Assembly (NCBI RefSeq): GCF_005503145.1
Contig: NZ_SCNV01000022.1
Span: 1-64,000 of the forward strand
Origin: Burkholderia sp. 4M9327F10
GTDB taxonomy: Bacteria; Pseudomonadota; Gammaproteobacteria; Burkholderiales; Burkholderiaceae
Length of the DNA: 64,000 nucleotides
Direction of reading: 5' to 3'
The notes beneath the pieces are model-generated. The model was not told where the DNA came from, did not search any database, and worked only from the letters and a program-made list of their open reading frames with translations. Positions within the stretch are counted from its first letter, which is position 1. Every line of letters starts with the position of its first letter. Made by a program: the position numbers and the translations under genes. Positions 7,596-17,100 of this stretch are shown one piece after another.

Positions 7596-9179
7596 CTAGC
7601 CGCGTCCGTGCCGCGCAGCGATCTCCTGGAGATCGAGATCGTGCTCGAGGACGGTGAGCATTTCATCGTCGATCAACTCCGAGCGATGCATGCGCAACAA
7701 TTCCACCCGCCCCGCGGCGACGGCGGCTAACACCACGTCATAGTGGGCGGTGCGTTCGTCGGTGGGGAAGGCCGTCTCGAACTGATAGGTCTCGGTGATG
7801 CGGGCCCGGTAGCTGTATTGCTCGAGCAGGCGTGGATGGATGACGTTGCCTTCGGCGTCGTGCACGAGCGGCTGGATCGCGGCGAGTTGTGCGGCTTCGA
7901 GGCGAGCCCATGCTTGCGGCTCGCTCAGGAGCCGTTCGTCGCGCGCCACATGAGCCGGCTTGACCCAGCGGATGAGCGGGCCGATGGTGGTGCCCTGGCC
8001 GAGCACCGTCACCAGAATCACGGCGAACGCAGCCACCAGAATAAGATCGCGGCCAGGCATCGTGTCGGGCAACGACAAGGCGATAGCCAGCGTGACAACC
8101 CCGCGCATGCCAGCCCAGCTCGTGACGGCAGCCGAGCGCCAGTCGGGCGCGGTGTCGTCGCGTCGCAGGAGTTTGCAAAGCGGGCGCTTCAATGCTTCGG
8201 TGCCGAACACCCAGACGAATCGTGCGAGCACGACGGCGGCGAGTATCGCGGTCACTGTCGGGGTAAAGGCGGCCAGCGCGTCGCGCACGCCACCCAGGCG
8301 GACGATCACGCCGCGCAGCGACAAGCCGATCAGGATGAACACCAGCGCTTCCATCAGGAAGACGACGACTTGCCAGAAGGCCGTGCCACGCATGCGTACG
8401 GCGGCGGAGAAAACGTCGTGCTGATACCAGCCGAGCATCATCCCGCAACTGACGGTTGCGATGACGCCAGAGACATCGAGCATTTCGCCGGCGATATAGC
8501 TGATCCACGCGCACAGGCACGACGCCGTGATGATCAGGTAGTCGTCGTCGAGATAGACCAGCAGGTTCACGACGAGAAAGCCGACTGCAACGCCCACGGC
8601 AATGCCGCCGAGCGCGAGGATCGCGAAGCTGCCGAGCGCATGACTCGTGCTGAACATGCCGGTCAATGCGGCCGCGACCGCGAAGCGGAACAGCACGAGG
8701 CCAGCGGCGTCGTTTAGCAGGCTCTCGCCTTCGAGCAGCACCATCAGGCGGCGCGGCAGTGCGACGCGCTCGAGTACGGCCTTGGCGGCAACGGCATCGG
8801 GCGGCGAGACGATCGCGCCGAGTGCAAAACATGCGCCCCACGGCAGGCCGGGCACGATCTGATGCGCGACCACGCCGACCACCAGCGTCGTGAAGGCGAC
8901 CGCGCCGATCGCTAACGAGAGGATGCCGCCGAGATGGCGTTTGAATTCGACCCACACGGAGAAGTAGGCGCCGTCCATCAACAGGGGCGGCAGGAAGACG
9001 ATCAGCACGAGAGCCGGATCGAGCGTGACGGTGGGCAGGCCGGGGATGAAGGCCATCGCGGCGCCGCCTATAAGGAGGGCAGCGGCTGGCGGCAAGCGCA
9101 GCCGTTTTGCGAGCAACTGCAGCCCGATCATGGCGATGAGCGAAAGCAGGACCAGCTTGAAGGCCACAACGGAGGACAT
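7596..9179 (-). CDS. Na+/H+ antiporter, CPA1 (NhaP/NHE) family
   Basis: The 527-residue inner-membrane protein has about 12 hydrophobic segments up to residue about 420 and then a hydrophilic cytosolic tail of about 110 residues. Ion-transport residues of the CPA1 family are visible: SPPDAVAA with Asp128 in the unwound helix, and GESLLNDAAG with Asn156-Asp157. It exchanges cytoplasmic Na+ (or K+) for protons in pH and salt homeostasis. It stands alone, and its 5' leader carries a 9-bp inverted repeat at 9191-9221. The length is normal for bacterial family members with a C-terminal tail. Confidence 0.9.
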   Translation of the reverse strand: MSSVVAFKLVLLSLIAMIGLQLLAKRLRLPPAAALLIGGAAMAFIPGLPTVTLDPALVLIVFLPPLLMDGAYFSVWVEFKRHLGGILSLAIGAVAFTTLVVGVVAHQIVPGLPWGACFALGAIVSPPDAVAAKAVLERVALPRRLMVLLEGESLLNDAAGLVLFRFAVAAALTGMFSTSHALGSFAILALGGIAVGVAVGFLVVNLLVYLDDDYLIITASCLCAWISYIAGEMLDVSGVIATVSCGMMLGWYQHDVFSAAVRMRGTAFWQVVVFLMEALVFILIGLSLRGVIVRLGGVRDALAAFTPTVTAILAAVVLARFVWVFGTEALKRPLCKLLRRDDTAPDWRSAAVTSWAGMRGVVTLAIALSLPDTMPGRDLILVAAFAVILVTVLGQGTTIGPLIRWVKPAHVARDERLLSEPQAWARLEAAQLAAIQPLVHDAEGNVIHPRLLEQYSYRARITETYQFETAFPTDERTAHYDVVLAAVAAGRVELLRMHRSELIDDEMLTVLEHDLDLQEIAARHGRG

Positions 9180-9190
9180 AGGGTGGTCTC

Positions 9191-9221
9191 AGTGAGTTCG
9201 CGCTTACTGGGGGAACTCACT
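9191..9221. repeat. 9-bp inverted repeat upstream of the antiporter gene
   Basis: AGTGAGTTC at 9191-9199 and GAACTCACT at 9213-9221 are perfectly complementary across a 13-nt loop. They lie 12 bp before the antiporter start on the minus strand. This could be a leader hairpin occluding the ribosome-binding site or an operator. There is no T-tract, so it is not a typical terminator. Confidence 0.5.
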
Positions 9222-9343
9222 TTCTACCATAGGCGGGTAGGTTGCAATACGGTTTCGCCGAATCGTCAAATTGTGTGGAATCGATCCAGTCGCCACAGCT
9301 GTGTGATGAAATAGTTGTTGATTGGCTGGCTACGATAAGGATG

Positions 9344-9358
9344 GTATGGATTCCATAC
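9344..9358 (+). promoter_or_regulatory. perfect palindrome, candidate HigA operator
   Basis: GTATGGATTCCATAC is a perfect 7+1+7 palindrome about 65 bp before the HigA start. HigA-type antitoxins repress their own promoters through short palindromes of this kind. Binding is inferred. Confidence 0.6.
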
Positions 9359-9422
9359 TAAACTGCGTGACTTTGCGTCACTTGGCTATCCGCCCACACG
9401 CAAAGATGTGGTGAAAAAAGCT

Positions 9423-9731
9423 ATGTCCAACATGTTCAATCCGCCACATCCGGCAGCAATCCTGCGTGAAGACGTGCTGCCTGCACTGAACCTGACGGTC
9501 ACCGAGGCTGCGGAGCAACTCGGAGTATCGCGGGTGACGTTGTCTCGTCTGCTTAATGAACGAGGCGGCATCACGCCAGAAATGGCGCTGCGCATCGAGC
9601 AATGGCTCGGAGTCGAGCGTGGTGGGCGGGCCGATCTGTGGCTCGGCATGCAGCTAGATTACGATCTATGGCAGGCGCGCAAACACGCACCCAAGAAAAT
9701 CAAGCGCGCGCCAACGGTGGCAGCCGTATAG
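9423..9731 (+). CDS. higA: HigA-family antitoxin (XRE HTH), apparently without a HigB partner
   Basis: The protein has about 102 residues from ATG 9423, giving the family N-terminus MSNMFNPPHPAAIL (an in-frame GTG/ATG start at 9408 is possible). The XRE helix-turn-helix lies at about residues 25-65 (TVTEAAEQLGVSRVTLSRLLN, quoted in part), followed by the usual HigA tail MALRIEQWLG and LWLGMQLDYDLW. It is a DNA-binding antitoxin that normally neutralises the HigB ribosome-dependent mRNase encoded just upstream. Here the 227 bp upstream contain no HigB reading frame or recognisable remnant, and the next gene downstream is an unrelated GntR regulator. A perfect palindrome at 9344-9358 is a likely autoregulatory site. 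Confidence 0.88.
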   Translation: MSNMFNPPHPAAILREDVLPALNLTVTEAAEQLGVSRVTLSRLLNERGGITPEMALRIEQWLGVERGGRADLWLGMQLDYDLWQARKHAPKKIKRAPTVAAV

Positions 9732-9742
9732 TCGGCGCCCCC

Positions 9743-10468
9743 TCAAGCCTTCAACGTCCCCCCCGCCACATCCTCCCGCGACTGCACCTGCAGCACCGCA
9801 TCGCGCTTATCCAGCAAGTGCTGCCGCAAGATCGCGCTAAGCCGCTTGCCGTCGCGCGCTTCCAGCGCCTCCAGCATCTCGCCGTGGTCATGAACCGCGC
9901 GGTCCCACTTCGGAATCTGGAAGTTCGACCTGAAGCGTAGCGCCTGCAACCGTCGGTTCACCGAAATATAAGTCTGCCGCAACGCGGAGTTGCGCGCGGC
10001 TTCATTGATCTTGTCGTGAATCGCCTGATTGCGGCTGTAGTACCCCGCCAGATCGTTCTGCGCGCGGCACGCCAGCATCGCGTAGTGCAACGCCTTGATC
10101 TCGGCCAGCTCGACCGCTGTGATCCTCTCGGCCGCCAGTTCACCCGAAAACGCCTCGAGCCCGCTCATCAGCTCGAAGGTCTCGCGCAACTCCGCCTCCG
10201 ACATCTTCGACACCGACGCGCCGCGGTTCGGCCAGATCTCGATCAGCCCCTCCGCCGCCAGCACCTTCAGCGCTTCGCGCAGCGGCGTGCGGGAAATGCC
10301 AAGCGTCTCGCACAACTCGCGCTCGTTGAGTTTCTTGCCCGGCTCCAGTACGCCCTCGACGATAAAGCGCCGAATGTGCTCGACCACGGTGTCGTGCAGC
10401 CGCTGCCGCTCAACCTTCGGCATCAGCGGGGTGCTGCCGGTGTCCGCTTCAAATTCCGAATTTTGCAT
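9743..10468 (-). CDS. GntR-family transcriptional regulator, FadR/FCD subfamily
   Basis: The 241-residue protein has an N-terminal winged HTH (about 20-90, with the LNERELCETLGISRTPLREAL core quoted in part) and a C-terminal all-helical FCD ligand domain (about 95-225) with the metal-binding type residues (FELMSGLEAFSGELAA, HDHGEMLEAL). Such regulators respond to carboxylic or hydroxy acids. It is divergent from the aminotransferase-transporter-dehydrogenase operon, and matching palindromic sites occur at its own start codon and at the operon's start site. It therefore probably represses both until an acid inducer binds. Confidence 0.9.
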   Translation of the reverse strand: MQNSEFEADTGSTPLMPKVERQRLHDTVVEHIRRFIVEGVLEPGKKLNERELCETLGISRTPLREALKVLAAEGLIEIWPNRGASVSKMSEAELRETFELMSGLEAFSGELAAERITAVELAEIKALHYAMLACRAQNDLAGYYSRNQAIHDKINEAARNSALRQTYISVNRRLQALRFRSNFQIPKWDRAVHDHGEMLEALEARDGKRLSAILRQHLLDKRDAVLQVQSREDVAGGTLKA

Positions 10469-10474
10469 ACAAAA
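10461..10474. promoter_or_regulatory. candidate operator of the GntR/FCD regulator, at its own start codon
   Basis: TTTTGCATACAAAA is a near-palindrome that overlaps the ATG of the regulator gene. It matches the perfect palindrome at 10597-10610 at 13 of 14 positions. On the minus strand the shared core is TGYATGCAAAATTC. Autoregulation is inferred. Confidence 0.55.
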
Positions 10475-10565
10475 CCCCTAACTATCACTGGAAGCGATTT
10501 TATAGCAAGCTGACCTATTAGTTAAGATAGCGGGTAAACACCTGTGGCAACTGGCAATTTTTGCC

Positions 10566-10595
10566 TTGGGTCCGTCATCGAACGTCTGATATAGT
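10566..10595 (+). promoter_or_regulatory. sigma-70-type promoter of the aminotransferase operon
   Basis: A TTGGGT -35-like box (10566-10571) and TATAGT -10 box (10590-10595) are 18 bp apart. The palindrome that starts 2 bp after the -10 box would cover the transcription start. Confidence 0.5.
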
Positions 10596-10596
10596 T

Positions 10597-10610
10597 TTTT
10601 GCATGCAAAA
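10597..10610 (+). promoter_or_regulatory. perfect palindrome, candidate operator of the GntR/FCD regulator
   Basis: TTTTGCATGCAAAA is a perfect 14-bp palindrome placed over the predicted transcription start and just before the ribosome-binding site of the aminotransferase gene. A near-identical site lies at the divergent regulator's start codon. Confidence 0.6.
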
Positions 10611-10628
10611 TTCAATCGGAGAAGACCC

Positions 10629-11849
10629 ATGCTGAAACTCGACTTTCATCCCGCTGGCCGTCACTTCCTGCAGATTCCGGGGCCGAGCCCCGTGCCGGAC
10701 CGCATTCTGCGGGCGATGAGCTATCCCACCATCGATCACCGCGGCCCTGAATTCGGTGCGCTCGGCTTGCAGGTGCTGGACGGCATCAAGAAGATCTTCA
10801 AGACGCAGCAACCCGTGGTGATCTACCCGGCCTCGGGCACCGGCGCATGGGAAGCGGCGCTCTCGAATACGTTGAGCCCCGGCGACCATGTGCTGATGTT
10901 CGAGACGGGTCACTTCGCCACGCTGTGGAAGAAGATGGCGGAAAGCCTTGGGCTCAAGCCGGAGTTTCTCGGTCTGCCGGGCATCGAAGGCTGGCGCCGT
11001 GGCGTGCAGCCGCAGATGATCGAGGCGCGTCTGCGCGAAGATACCCAGCATGCGATCAAGGCGGTCTGCGTGGTGCACAACGAGACCTCGACGGGTGTCA
11101 CCTCGGATATTGCCGCGGTGCGCCGCGCGATCGACGCAGCCGGCCACCCGGCCCTGCTGCTGGTCGACACGATTTCGGGCCTGGCCTGCGCCGACTATCG
11201 CCACGACGAGTGGGGCGTCGACGTCACGGTGTCGGGTTCGCAGAAGGGTTTGATGTTGCCGCCGGGCATCAGCTTCAACGCGGTCTCGCCGAAGGCCATC
11301 GCCGCGAGCAAGACGGCGAAGCTGCCGCGCAGCTTCTGGGACTGGACCGAGATCATCGAGATGAACAAGTCCGGTTACTGGCCGTACACGCCGAACACGA
11401 ACCTGCTGTACGGATTGTCAGAAGCGCTCGATATGATTCTTGGCGAAGGGCTCGACAACGTCTTCGCGCGTCACGAGCGTCTTGCCGAGGCCTGCCGCCG
11501 CGCGGTGCGGGCGTGGGGCCTGGAGATCCAGTGTGCGGACCCCGCGGTGTATAGCCCGGTGCTGACGGGCGTGATGATGCCCGAGGGTATCGACGCCGAC
11601 GCGGTGCGCAAGACCATCTACGAACGCTTCGACATGTCGCTCGGCACGGGCCTCGGCAAGATGAAGGGCCGCATGTTCCGGATCGGCCATCTGGGCGACT
11701 GCAACGACCTCACGTTGCTGGCGACGCTGGCTGGCTGCGAGATGGGCTTGCAACTGGCGGGCGTGCCGGTCGCGGCGAGCGGTTTGCCGGCTGCAATGGA
11801 ATGGTTGACGGCCCAGGCGCAAGGGGCCGGTCTGAAAGCCGCCGCCTGA
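10629..11849 (+). CDS. class V aminotransferase, serine/alanine-glyoxylate aminotransferase type
   Basis: The 406-residue PLP enzyme begins at ATG 10629, behind GGAGAAG; an in-frame ATG at 10599 lies inside the operator and is unlikely. Family landmarks are IPGPSPVPDRI at 16-26, TIDHRGPEFG at 34-43, YPASGTGAWEAAL, VDTISGLACAD with the PLP-ring Asp180, and the Schiff-base Lys206 in GSQKGLMLPPG. It transfers an amino group from serine, alanine or aspartate to glyoxylate, making glycine. It heads a run of four genes with an MFS carrier, a hydratase and a FAD/Fe-S 2-hydroxyacid dehydrogenase, which fits use of glyoxylate made in the same pathway. The amino donor cannot be read from the sequence. 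Confidence 0.88.
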   Translation: MLKLDFHPAGRHFLQIPGPSPVPDRILRAMSYPTIDHRGPEFGALGLQVLDGIKKIFKTQQPVVIYPASGTGAWEAALSNTLSPGDHVLMFETGHFATLWKKMAESLGLKPEFLGLPGIEGWRRGVQPQMIEARLREDTQHAIKAVCVVHNETSTGVTSDIAAVRRAIDAAGHPALLLVDTISGLACADYRHDEWGVDVTVSGSQKGLMLPPGISFNAVSPKAIAASKTAKLPRSFWDWTEIIEMNKSGYWPYTPNTNLLYGLSEALDMILGEGLDNVFARHERLAEACRRAVRAWGLEIQCADPAVYSPVLTGVMMPEGIDADAVRKTIYERFDMSLGTGLGKMKGRMFRIGHLGDCNDLTLLATLAGCEMGLQLAGVPVAASGLPAAMEWLTAQAQGAGLKAAA

Positions 11850-11871
11850 GCAGCGCGCGGTCAGCAGTAAA

Positions 11872-11894
11872 GGGGAAGGTGGGGAGCCTTCCCC
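11872..11894 (+). other. GC-rich hairpin in the aminotransferase-MFS spacer
   Basis: GGGGAAGG at 11872-11879 and CCTTCCCC at 11887-11894 form an 8-bp stem with a 7-nt loop. No T-run follows, so it may tune read-through or mRNA stability rather than end transcription. Confidence 0.5.
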
Positions 11895-12011
11895 GGCGGT
11901 AACGGGCCGTGGCGGTTCACAAAACGCGAGGTCCATGCAGCGCACGTTAGGGGAACAACGACGCAGCGCGCCGTTCCAGGCACGCGGTCGATCCAGCAAC
12001 GGAGACAGACG

Positions 12012-13298
12012 ATGAAGCGGTTTCGTGTGACCAGTGCGAGCAGTATCGTTTTAGTGATGCTATGCATCATGTATTTCATTACCTATCTGGACCGCGTCAA
12101 CGTCAGCACGGCCGCAGCCGGTTTTGGCAAGGAGTTCCAGCTTTCGCATACGCAGATCGGCCTCGTCTTCTCGGCCTTTGCCTATCCCTACCTGGTGTTT
12201 CAGATTATTGGCGGCTGGGTGAGCGACCGCTTCGGCGCGAGGCGCACGCTGATCTGTTGCGGCGCGGTGTGGGCGGTAGCCACTATCCTTACCGGGCTTG
12301 CGGGCGGGCTGACTTCGCTGCTTGCCGCGCGCCTGCTGCTCGGCTTTGGTGAGGGCGCAACGTTTCCTGCCGCGACCGCCGCCATGGCGCGCTGGGTTGC
12401 AAAAGAAAAGCGCGGTTTCGCGCAAGGCATTACGCATGCCGCCTCGCGCATCGGCAACGCGGTGGCGCCCGGCGCGATCGTGCTGGTGATGGCCACCTGG
12501 GGCTGGCGCGAGTCGTTCTATATCTGCGGCGTGTTCAGCTTGCTGTGGGTGATCGTGTGGGCGATGACGTTCACCGAACATCCAAAAGACCATCGGCGCA
12601 TCACGCCGGAAGAACTCGAAGTGCTGCCCGTGCCCAAGCCGAAGGCCGCCAATGTGCCGTGGAAAGCGCTGTTCCGTCGCATGGCGCCAGTCACGATTGT
12701 CTACTTTTGCTACGGCTGGACGCTGTGGCTGTTCCTGAGCTGGATTCCCCAATACTTCCTGCATAGCTATCACCTCGATCTGCAGAAGTCGGCCATTTTC
12801 GCCTCGACGGTATTTTTCGCGGGTGTGCTCGGCGATACGCTTGGCGGCATCGTCACGGACAGGATCTACACGTACACCGGCAGCCTGAAACGGGCGCGTA
12901 GCTGGATGGTGTCCATCTGCATGTTGCTGACGCTGGCCGTGCTGGTGCCGTTGATGTTCGCCCACAACCTGTACATCTCGATGGCTTGCCTCTCCGCTGG
13001 CTTTTTCTTTGCGGAAATGACGATTGGCCCCATGTGGGCGATTCCAATGGACATTGCCCCGGAATACTCCGGCACGGCCAGCGGCATGATGAACACGGGT
13101 TCGGCGCTGGCCGCGATCATCTCGCCGGTTGTCGGCGGCTTTCTGATTGACCGCTTCGGTAGCTGGGAACTGCCGTTTGTCGGCAGCATGGTGTTGATGG
13201 CGATCGGCGTGGTGCTCGCTTTCCGCATGCAACCGGAAAGCAGGTTCGAACTGAATGCTGCACCGGATGGGCATGCGGCGCCGGGCCTCAACGTCTGA
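12012..13298 (+). CDS. MFS transporter, anion:cation symporter (ACS) family
   Basis: The 428-residue inner-membrane protein has the 12-helix MFS layout. The first helix is followed by YLDRVNVS, a signature of the ACS family of organic-anion/proton symporters, and the loop 2-3 motif GGWVSDRFGARR is present. Family members carry sugar acids, phthalate, tartrate and similar acids. GGAGA at 12001-12005 supports ATG 12012. It lies between the glyoxylate aminotransferase and the hydratase/dehydrogenase genes, so it probably imports the hydroxy or keto acid that the operon degrades. Confidence 0.9.
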   Translation: MKRFRVTSASSIVLVMLCIMYFITYLDRVNVSTAAAGFGKEFQLSHTQIGLVFSAFAYPYLVFQIIGGWVSDRFGARRTLICCGAVWAVATILTGLAGGLTSLLAARLLLGFGEGATFPAATAAMARWVAKEKRGFAQGITHAASRIGNAVAPGAIVLVMATWGWRESFYICGVFSLLWVIVWAMTFTEHPKDHRRITPEELEVLPVPKPKAANVPWKALFRRMAPVTIVYFCYGWTLWLFLSWIPQYFLHSYHLDLQKSAIFASTVFFAGVLGDTLGGIVTDRIYTYTGSLKRARSWMVSICMLLTLAVLVPLMFAHNLYISMACLSAGFFFAEMTIGPMWAIPMDIAPEYSGTASGMMNTGSALAAIISPVVGGFLIDRFGSWELPFVGSMVLMAIGVVLAFRMQPESRFELNAAPDGHAAPGLNV

Positions 13299-13348
13299 GC
13301 GCGCATCCGATCGCCCGAGTTCATTTTCGATCAATCACCCCACACACG

Positions 13349-14113
13349 ATGAACCAGACCGACATCTCCTTCCTGAGCGTGCGCCTCGCCGATGCGCGAG
13401 CACGCCACCAGACACTCGACAGCGTGCCGCCCGAGCAGATACCGGCCGATGCCGACGCCGCCTACGCGATCCAGCACGAGATCCTGCGCAGTTCAGGCGC
13501 ACATATCGGCGGCTGGAAAATCGGCGCGAAGTCGGACACCGGACCGATCCAGGGCGCGCCGCTGCCGGCAGCCGATGTGCATGACGACGGCGCGAGACTG
13601 CCGCGCGAAGCGTTCACGCCGCTCGCCCTCGAACTGGAAATTGCCTTTCGGTTTGGCCGCCGCTTCGAACCGGCCGAGCAACCGTATAGCGAAGCCGAAG
13701 TGCTCGCCGGTATCGGATCGATGGGCAGCACGATAGAAATCGTCGCAAGCCGTTACGCGGCCTGGCCGAATGTGGACAAGCTGGCGCAACTCGCCGACCT
13801 GCAGAACAACGGCGCGCTCGTGGTGGGCGAATTCGCACCGTATCGCGACGACTTCCCGTTTGTTGCGCCGTCGCTGCGCTTCAGTTTCGCGGGGCGCGAT
13901 GTCGCGCTGGAGGCTGCGGCAAACCCGGCCGGCGATCCACGTCGGCTGCTCACCTGGCTCGTGAATCACTGTGCGGTGAAGCGCGGCCTGGCTGTGACTC
14001 CCGAGATGGTGATCACGACCGGCTCATACACCGGCATGTTTTTCCCGCAGAGCGCAGGCACGGCCAGCGGCCGCATTGAAGGGCTCGCGCCCGTCAGCGT
14101 GACGCTGTTCTAG
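13349..14113 (+). CDS. 2-keto-4-pentenoate hydratase (MhpD)/fumarylacetoacetate hydrolase family
   Basis: The 254-residue protein belongs to the FAH superfamily, hydratase branch. Metal-binding acidic residues appear in LELEIAFRFGRRF, followed by SMGSTIEIVASRY, LADLQNNGALVVG and the C-terminal TGSYTGMFFPQ loop. The family hydrates 2-keto-4-enoates or decarboxylates related acids with Mg2+ or Mn2+. It is 22 nt upstream of the large dehydrogenase gene and in the same operon as an acid transporter. No ring-cleavage genes are present, so an aromatic meta-pathway role is unlikely; the substrate is unknown. Confidence 0.85.
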   Translation: MNQTDISFLSVRLADARARHQTLDSVPPEQIPADADAAYAIQHEILRSSGAHIGGWKIGAKSDTGPIQGAPLPAADVHDDGARLPREAFTPLALELEIAFRFGRRFEPAEQPYSEAEVLAGIGSMGSTIEIVASRYAAWPNVDKLAQLADLQNNGALVVGEFAPYRDDFPFVAPSLRFSFAGRDVALEAAANPAGDPRRLLTWLVNHCAVKRGLAVTPEMVITTGSYTGMFFPQSAGTASGRIEGLAPVSVTLF

Positions 14114-14134
14114 AGATCTCTTCAGGCCGACGCC

Positions 14135-17100
14135 ATGACGAATGCCGCCTCCCCCATCCTCGTCAAACCGATTCATCTGGTTCCCTCCAGCGCACGGATG
14201 GCGACGCCGCTCGCGAGGCGCTTGCGTGACGCCTTGCGCGGCGATGTGCTATTCGATGCCGCGAGCCGCGGCCGTTACGCCACCGACGCGTCGATCTACC
14301 AGATCACGCCGATTGGCGTCGTGGTGCCGCGCGATCAGGACGATCTGCGCATCGCGCTCGAAGTCGCGCGCAGCGAGAAGGTGCCGTTGCTTGCACGTGG
14401 GGCCGGCACGAGCCAGTGCGGCCAGACCGTCGGCGAGGCGCTGGTGGTCGACACCAGCAAGTGGCTGAACAACGTCGTCGCGTTCGATGCCGATGCGCGC
14501 ACCGTGACGGTCGAACCCGGCGTCGTGCTGGATCATCTGAACGCCTGGCTCAAGCCGCACGGCCTGTGGTTTCCAGTGGATGTTTCGACGGCGGCGCAAT
14601 GCACGATCGGCGGCATGGCCGGCAACAACTCGTGCGGCTCGCGCTCCATCGAATACGGCAACATGGTGCACAACGTCGAGGCCATCGAAGCGATCCTCGC
14701 CGACGGCAGCGAGGCCCGCTTCGGGTCGCTGCGTGAGGCGCCGCAGGGTGCGCGCCTGCAGGCAATCGTCGAAGGCGTGAAGCGCATCGCCGTGCGCGAG
14801 CGCGACGAGATCGTGGCGCGCGTGCCGAAGGTGCTGCGGCGCGTTGCCGGCTACAACATCGATGTGTTTGATTGCCAGAATCCGCGCGCCTATACCGATG
14901 ACGGCATCGCCAACCTCGCGCATCTGCTGGTCGGCTCGGAGGGCACGCTGGCGTTTAGCCGCCAGTTGACGCTGAAGCTCGCGCCGTTGCCCGCGCACAA
15001 GACGCTCGGCGTGGTCAACTTTCCGACCTTCTGGCAGGCAATGGACCTGACGCAGCACATCGTCAAGCTCAAGCCCGTGGCGGTCGAACTGGTGGACCGC
15101 ACGATGATCGAGCTGGCGATCGGCAATCCGGCGTTTCGGCCGATCATCGAGAAGGCGCTGGTGGGCCGTCCGGAAGCGATCCTGCTGGTCGAGTTCGCCG
15201 GCGAAGACCGCGACGCGCAGCTCGCGAGTCTCAAGCAACTGACCGAGCTGATGGCCGACCTCGGCCTGCCCGATTCGGTCGTGCAGATGCCGGACGCCAA
15301 CGAGCAGAAAGCCTTGTGGGAGGTTCGCAAGGCGGGGCTCAACATCATGATGAGCATGAAGGGCGACGGCAAGCCGGTGTCCTTCATCGAAGACTGCGCG
15401 GTCCCGCTCGAACACCTGGCCGAATACACCAGCAAGCTGACCGAGGTGTTCCACCGGCACGGCACGGAAGGCACGTGGTACGCGCATGCGAGCGTCGGCA
15501 CGCTGCACGTGCGGCCGATTCTCGACATGCGGCGCGACGGCGCGCTGAAGATGCGGGCGATTGCGGAAGAAGCCGCGGCGCTGGTACAGGAATACAAGGG
15601 CGCTTACTCGGGCGAGCACGGCGACGGACTGTGCCGCGGCGAATGGGTGGCATGGCAGTATGGGCCGCGTCTGAATCAGGCGTTCAGCGAGATCAAGGCG
15701 CTCTTCGATCCCGACAATCGCTTCAATCCGGACAAGATCGTGCGTCCGCCGAAGATGGACGACGCGCGCCATTTCCGCTTCGCGCCGGGCTATCGGGAAC
15801 GTGCGCTTGAGACTGCGCTCGACTGGTCCGCATGGAACGTGGAGCGCGATCCGCTCACCGGTGCAGAGACGCTGCCGGGCACCGGCAAGGACCTCTCCGG
15901 CGGCCTCGCCAAGGCCGTCGAGATGTGCAACAACAACGGCCATTGCCGCAAGTTCGACGCGGGTACGATGTGCCCGAGCTACCGTGTGACGAAGGACGAG
16001 CAACACGTGACGCGTGGCCGGGCCAATACGCTGCGTCTCGCGATTTCGGGCCAGCTCGGTGAGGAAGGGCTGGCGAGCGACGACGTCAAGGACACACTCG
16101 ACCTGTGTGTCTCATGCAAGGGCTGCAAGCGCGATTGCCCGACCGGCGTGGATATGGCGAAGTTCAAGATCGAGGCGCGGGCGGCGCGCGTCAAGCGGCA
16201 CGGCTTGAGCGTGCGCGACCGGCTGGTGGCGTTCATGCCGCGCTATGCGCCATTCGCGAGCAAAGTGCCGGGCGTGATGGCGCTTGCCGAGAGCGTGCCG
16301 GTGCTGTCCGACTGGTTCAAGCGTGCAGTGGGCTTTGCGCCGCAACGCACGCTGCCGCGCTTTCGCAAGCCGTTTCTGGCGAGTGCTGTAGCGGCTGGAT
16401 CGTCAGCCGCCGTTGTATCGGCGCAGATTAAGGAAGTCCTGTTGTTCGTGGATACCTTCAACAACAACATGGAACCGGAGAATGCGCGCGCCGCGCAGCA
16501 GGTGCTGGAGGCGGCCGGCTATACGGTGCACTTCAACACGCGCGAAGGCGAGCGGCCGGTGTGTTGTGGCCGTACTTTCCTTGCAGCCGGTCTGGTGGAT
16601 GAAGCGAAACAGGAAGCGCGGCGCATGCTGGACACGTTCCGGCCGTTTGTCGAACGCGGTGTGCCGATTGTCGGACTCGAGCCGTCATGCCTGCTGTCGC
16701 TGCGCGACGAATTTCTGCACTACGGCTTTGGCGAAGAAGCACAGCGGCTGTCAAAGTTCGCGTTCCTGTTCGAAGAGTTTCTGGTGCGCGAGCAGAAGGC
16801 CGGGCGTCTCGCGCTGAAACTCAAGCCGTTGCCCACGGCGAACGCCCTGGTGCACGGACACTGCCATCAGAAGGCCTTCGATGCCTTCACGCCGGTGCAA
16901 GCCGTGCTGAAGTGGATTCCGGAGCTGAATGTGTCGACGGTCGAATCGTCGTGCTGCGGTATGGCGGGCAGCTTCGGCTATGAGGCCGAGCACTACGCGA
17001 CCTCGCAGGCAATGGCGGAACTGTCGCTGCTGCCGGCGGTGCGCAAGATCGGCGCCGACACGGTGATGGTGGCTGACGGCACCAGCTGCCGGCATCAGAT

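Noticed and set aside
9180..9422. HigB toxin gene upstream of higA
   Set aside because: I looked for a 90-residue frame or the usual C-terminal motifs (WRICF, EIVDYH) and found none on the plus strand.
10629..11849. BhcA aspartate-glyoxylate aminotransferase of the beta-hydroxyaspartate cycle
   Set aside because: The family fits, but the dehydratase, aldolase and iminosuccinate reductase of that cycle are not adjacent, so only a general glyoxylate aminotransferase call is made.
14249..16006. 585-codon minus-strand frame
   Set aside because: It is antisense to the FAD/Fe-S dehydrogenase, whose motifs are clear. The frame is open because of the high GC content at third positions.
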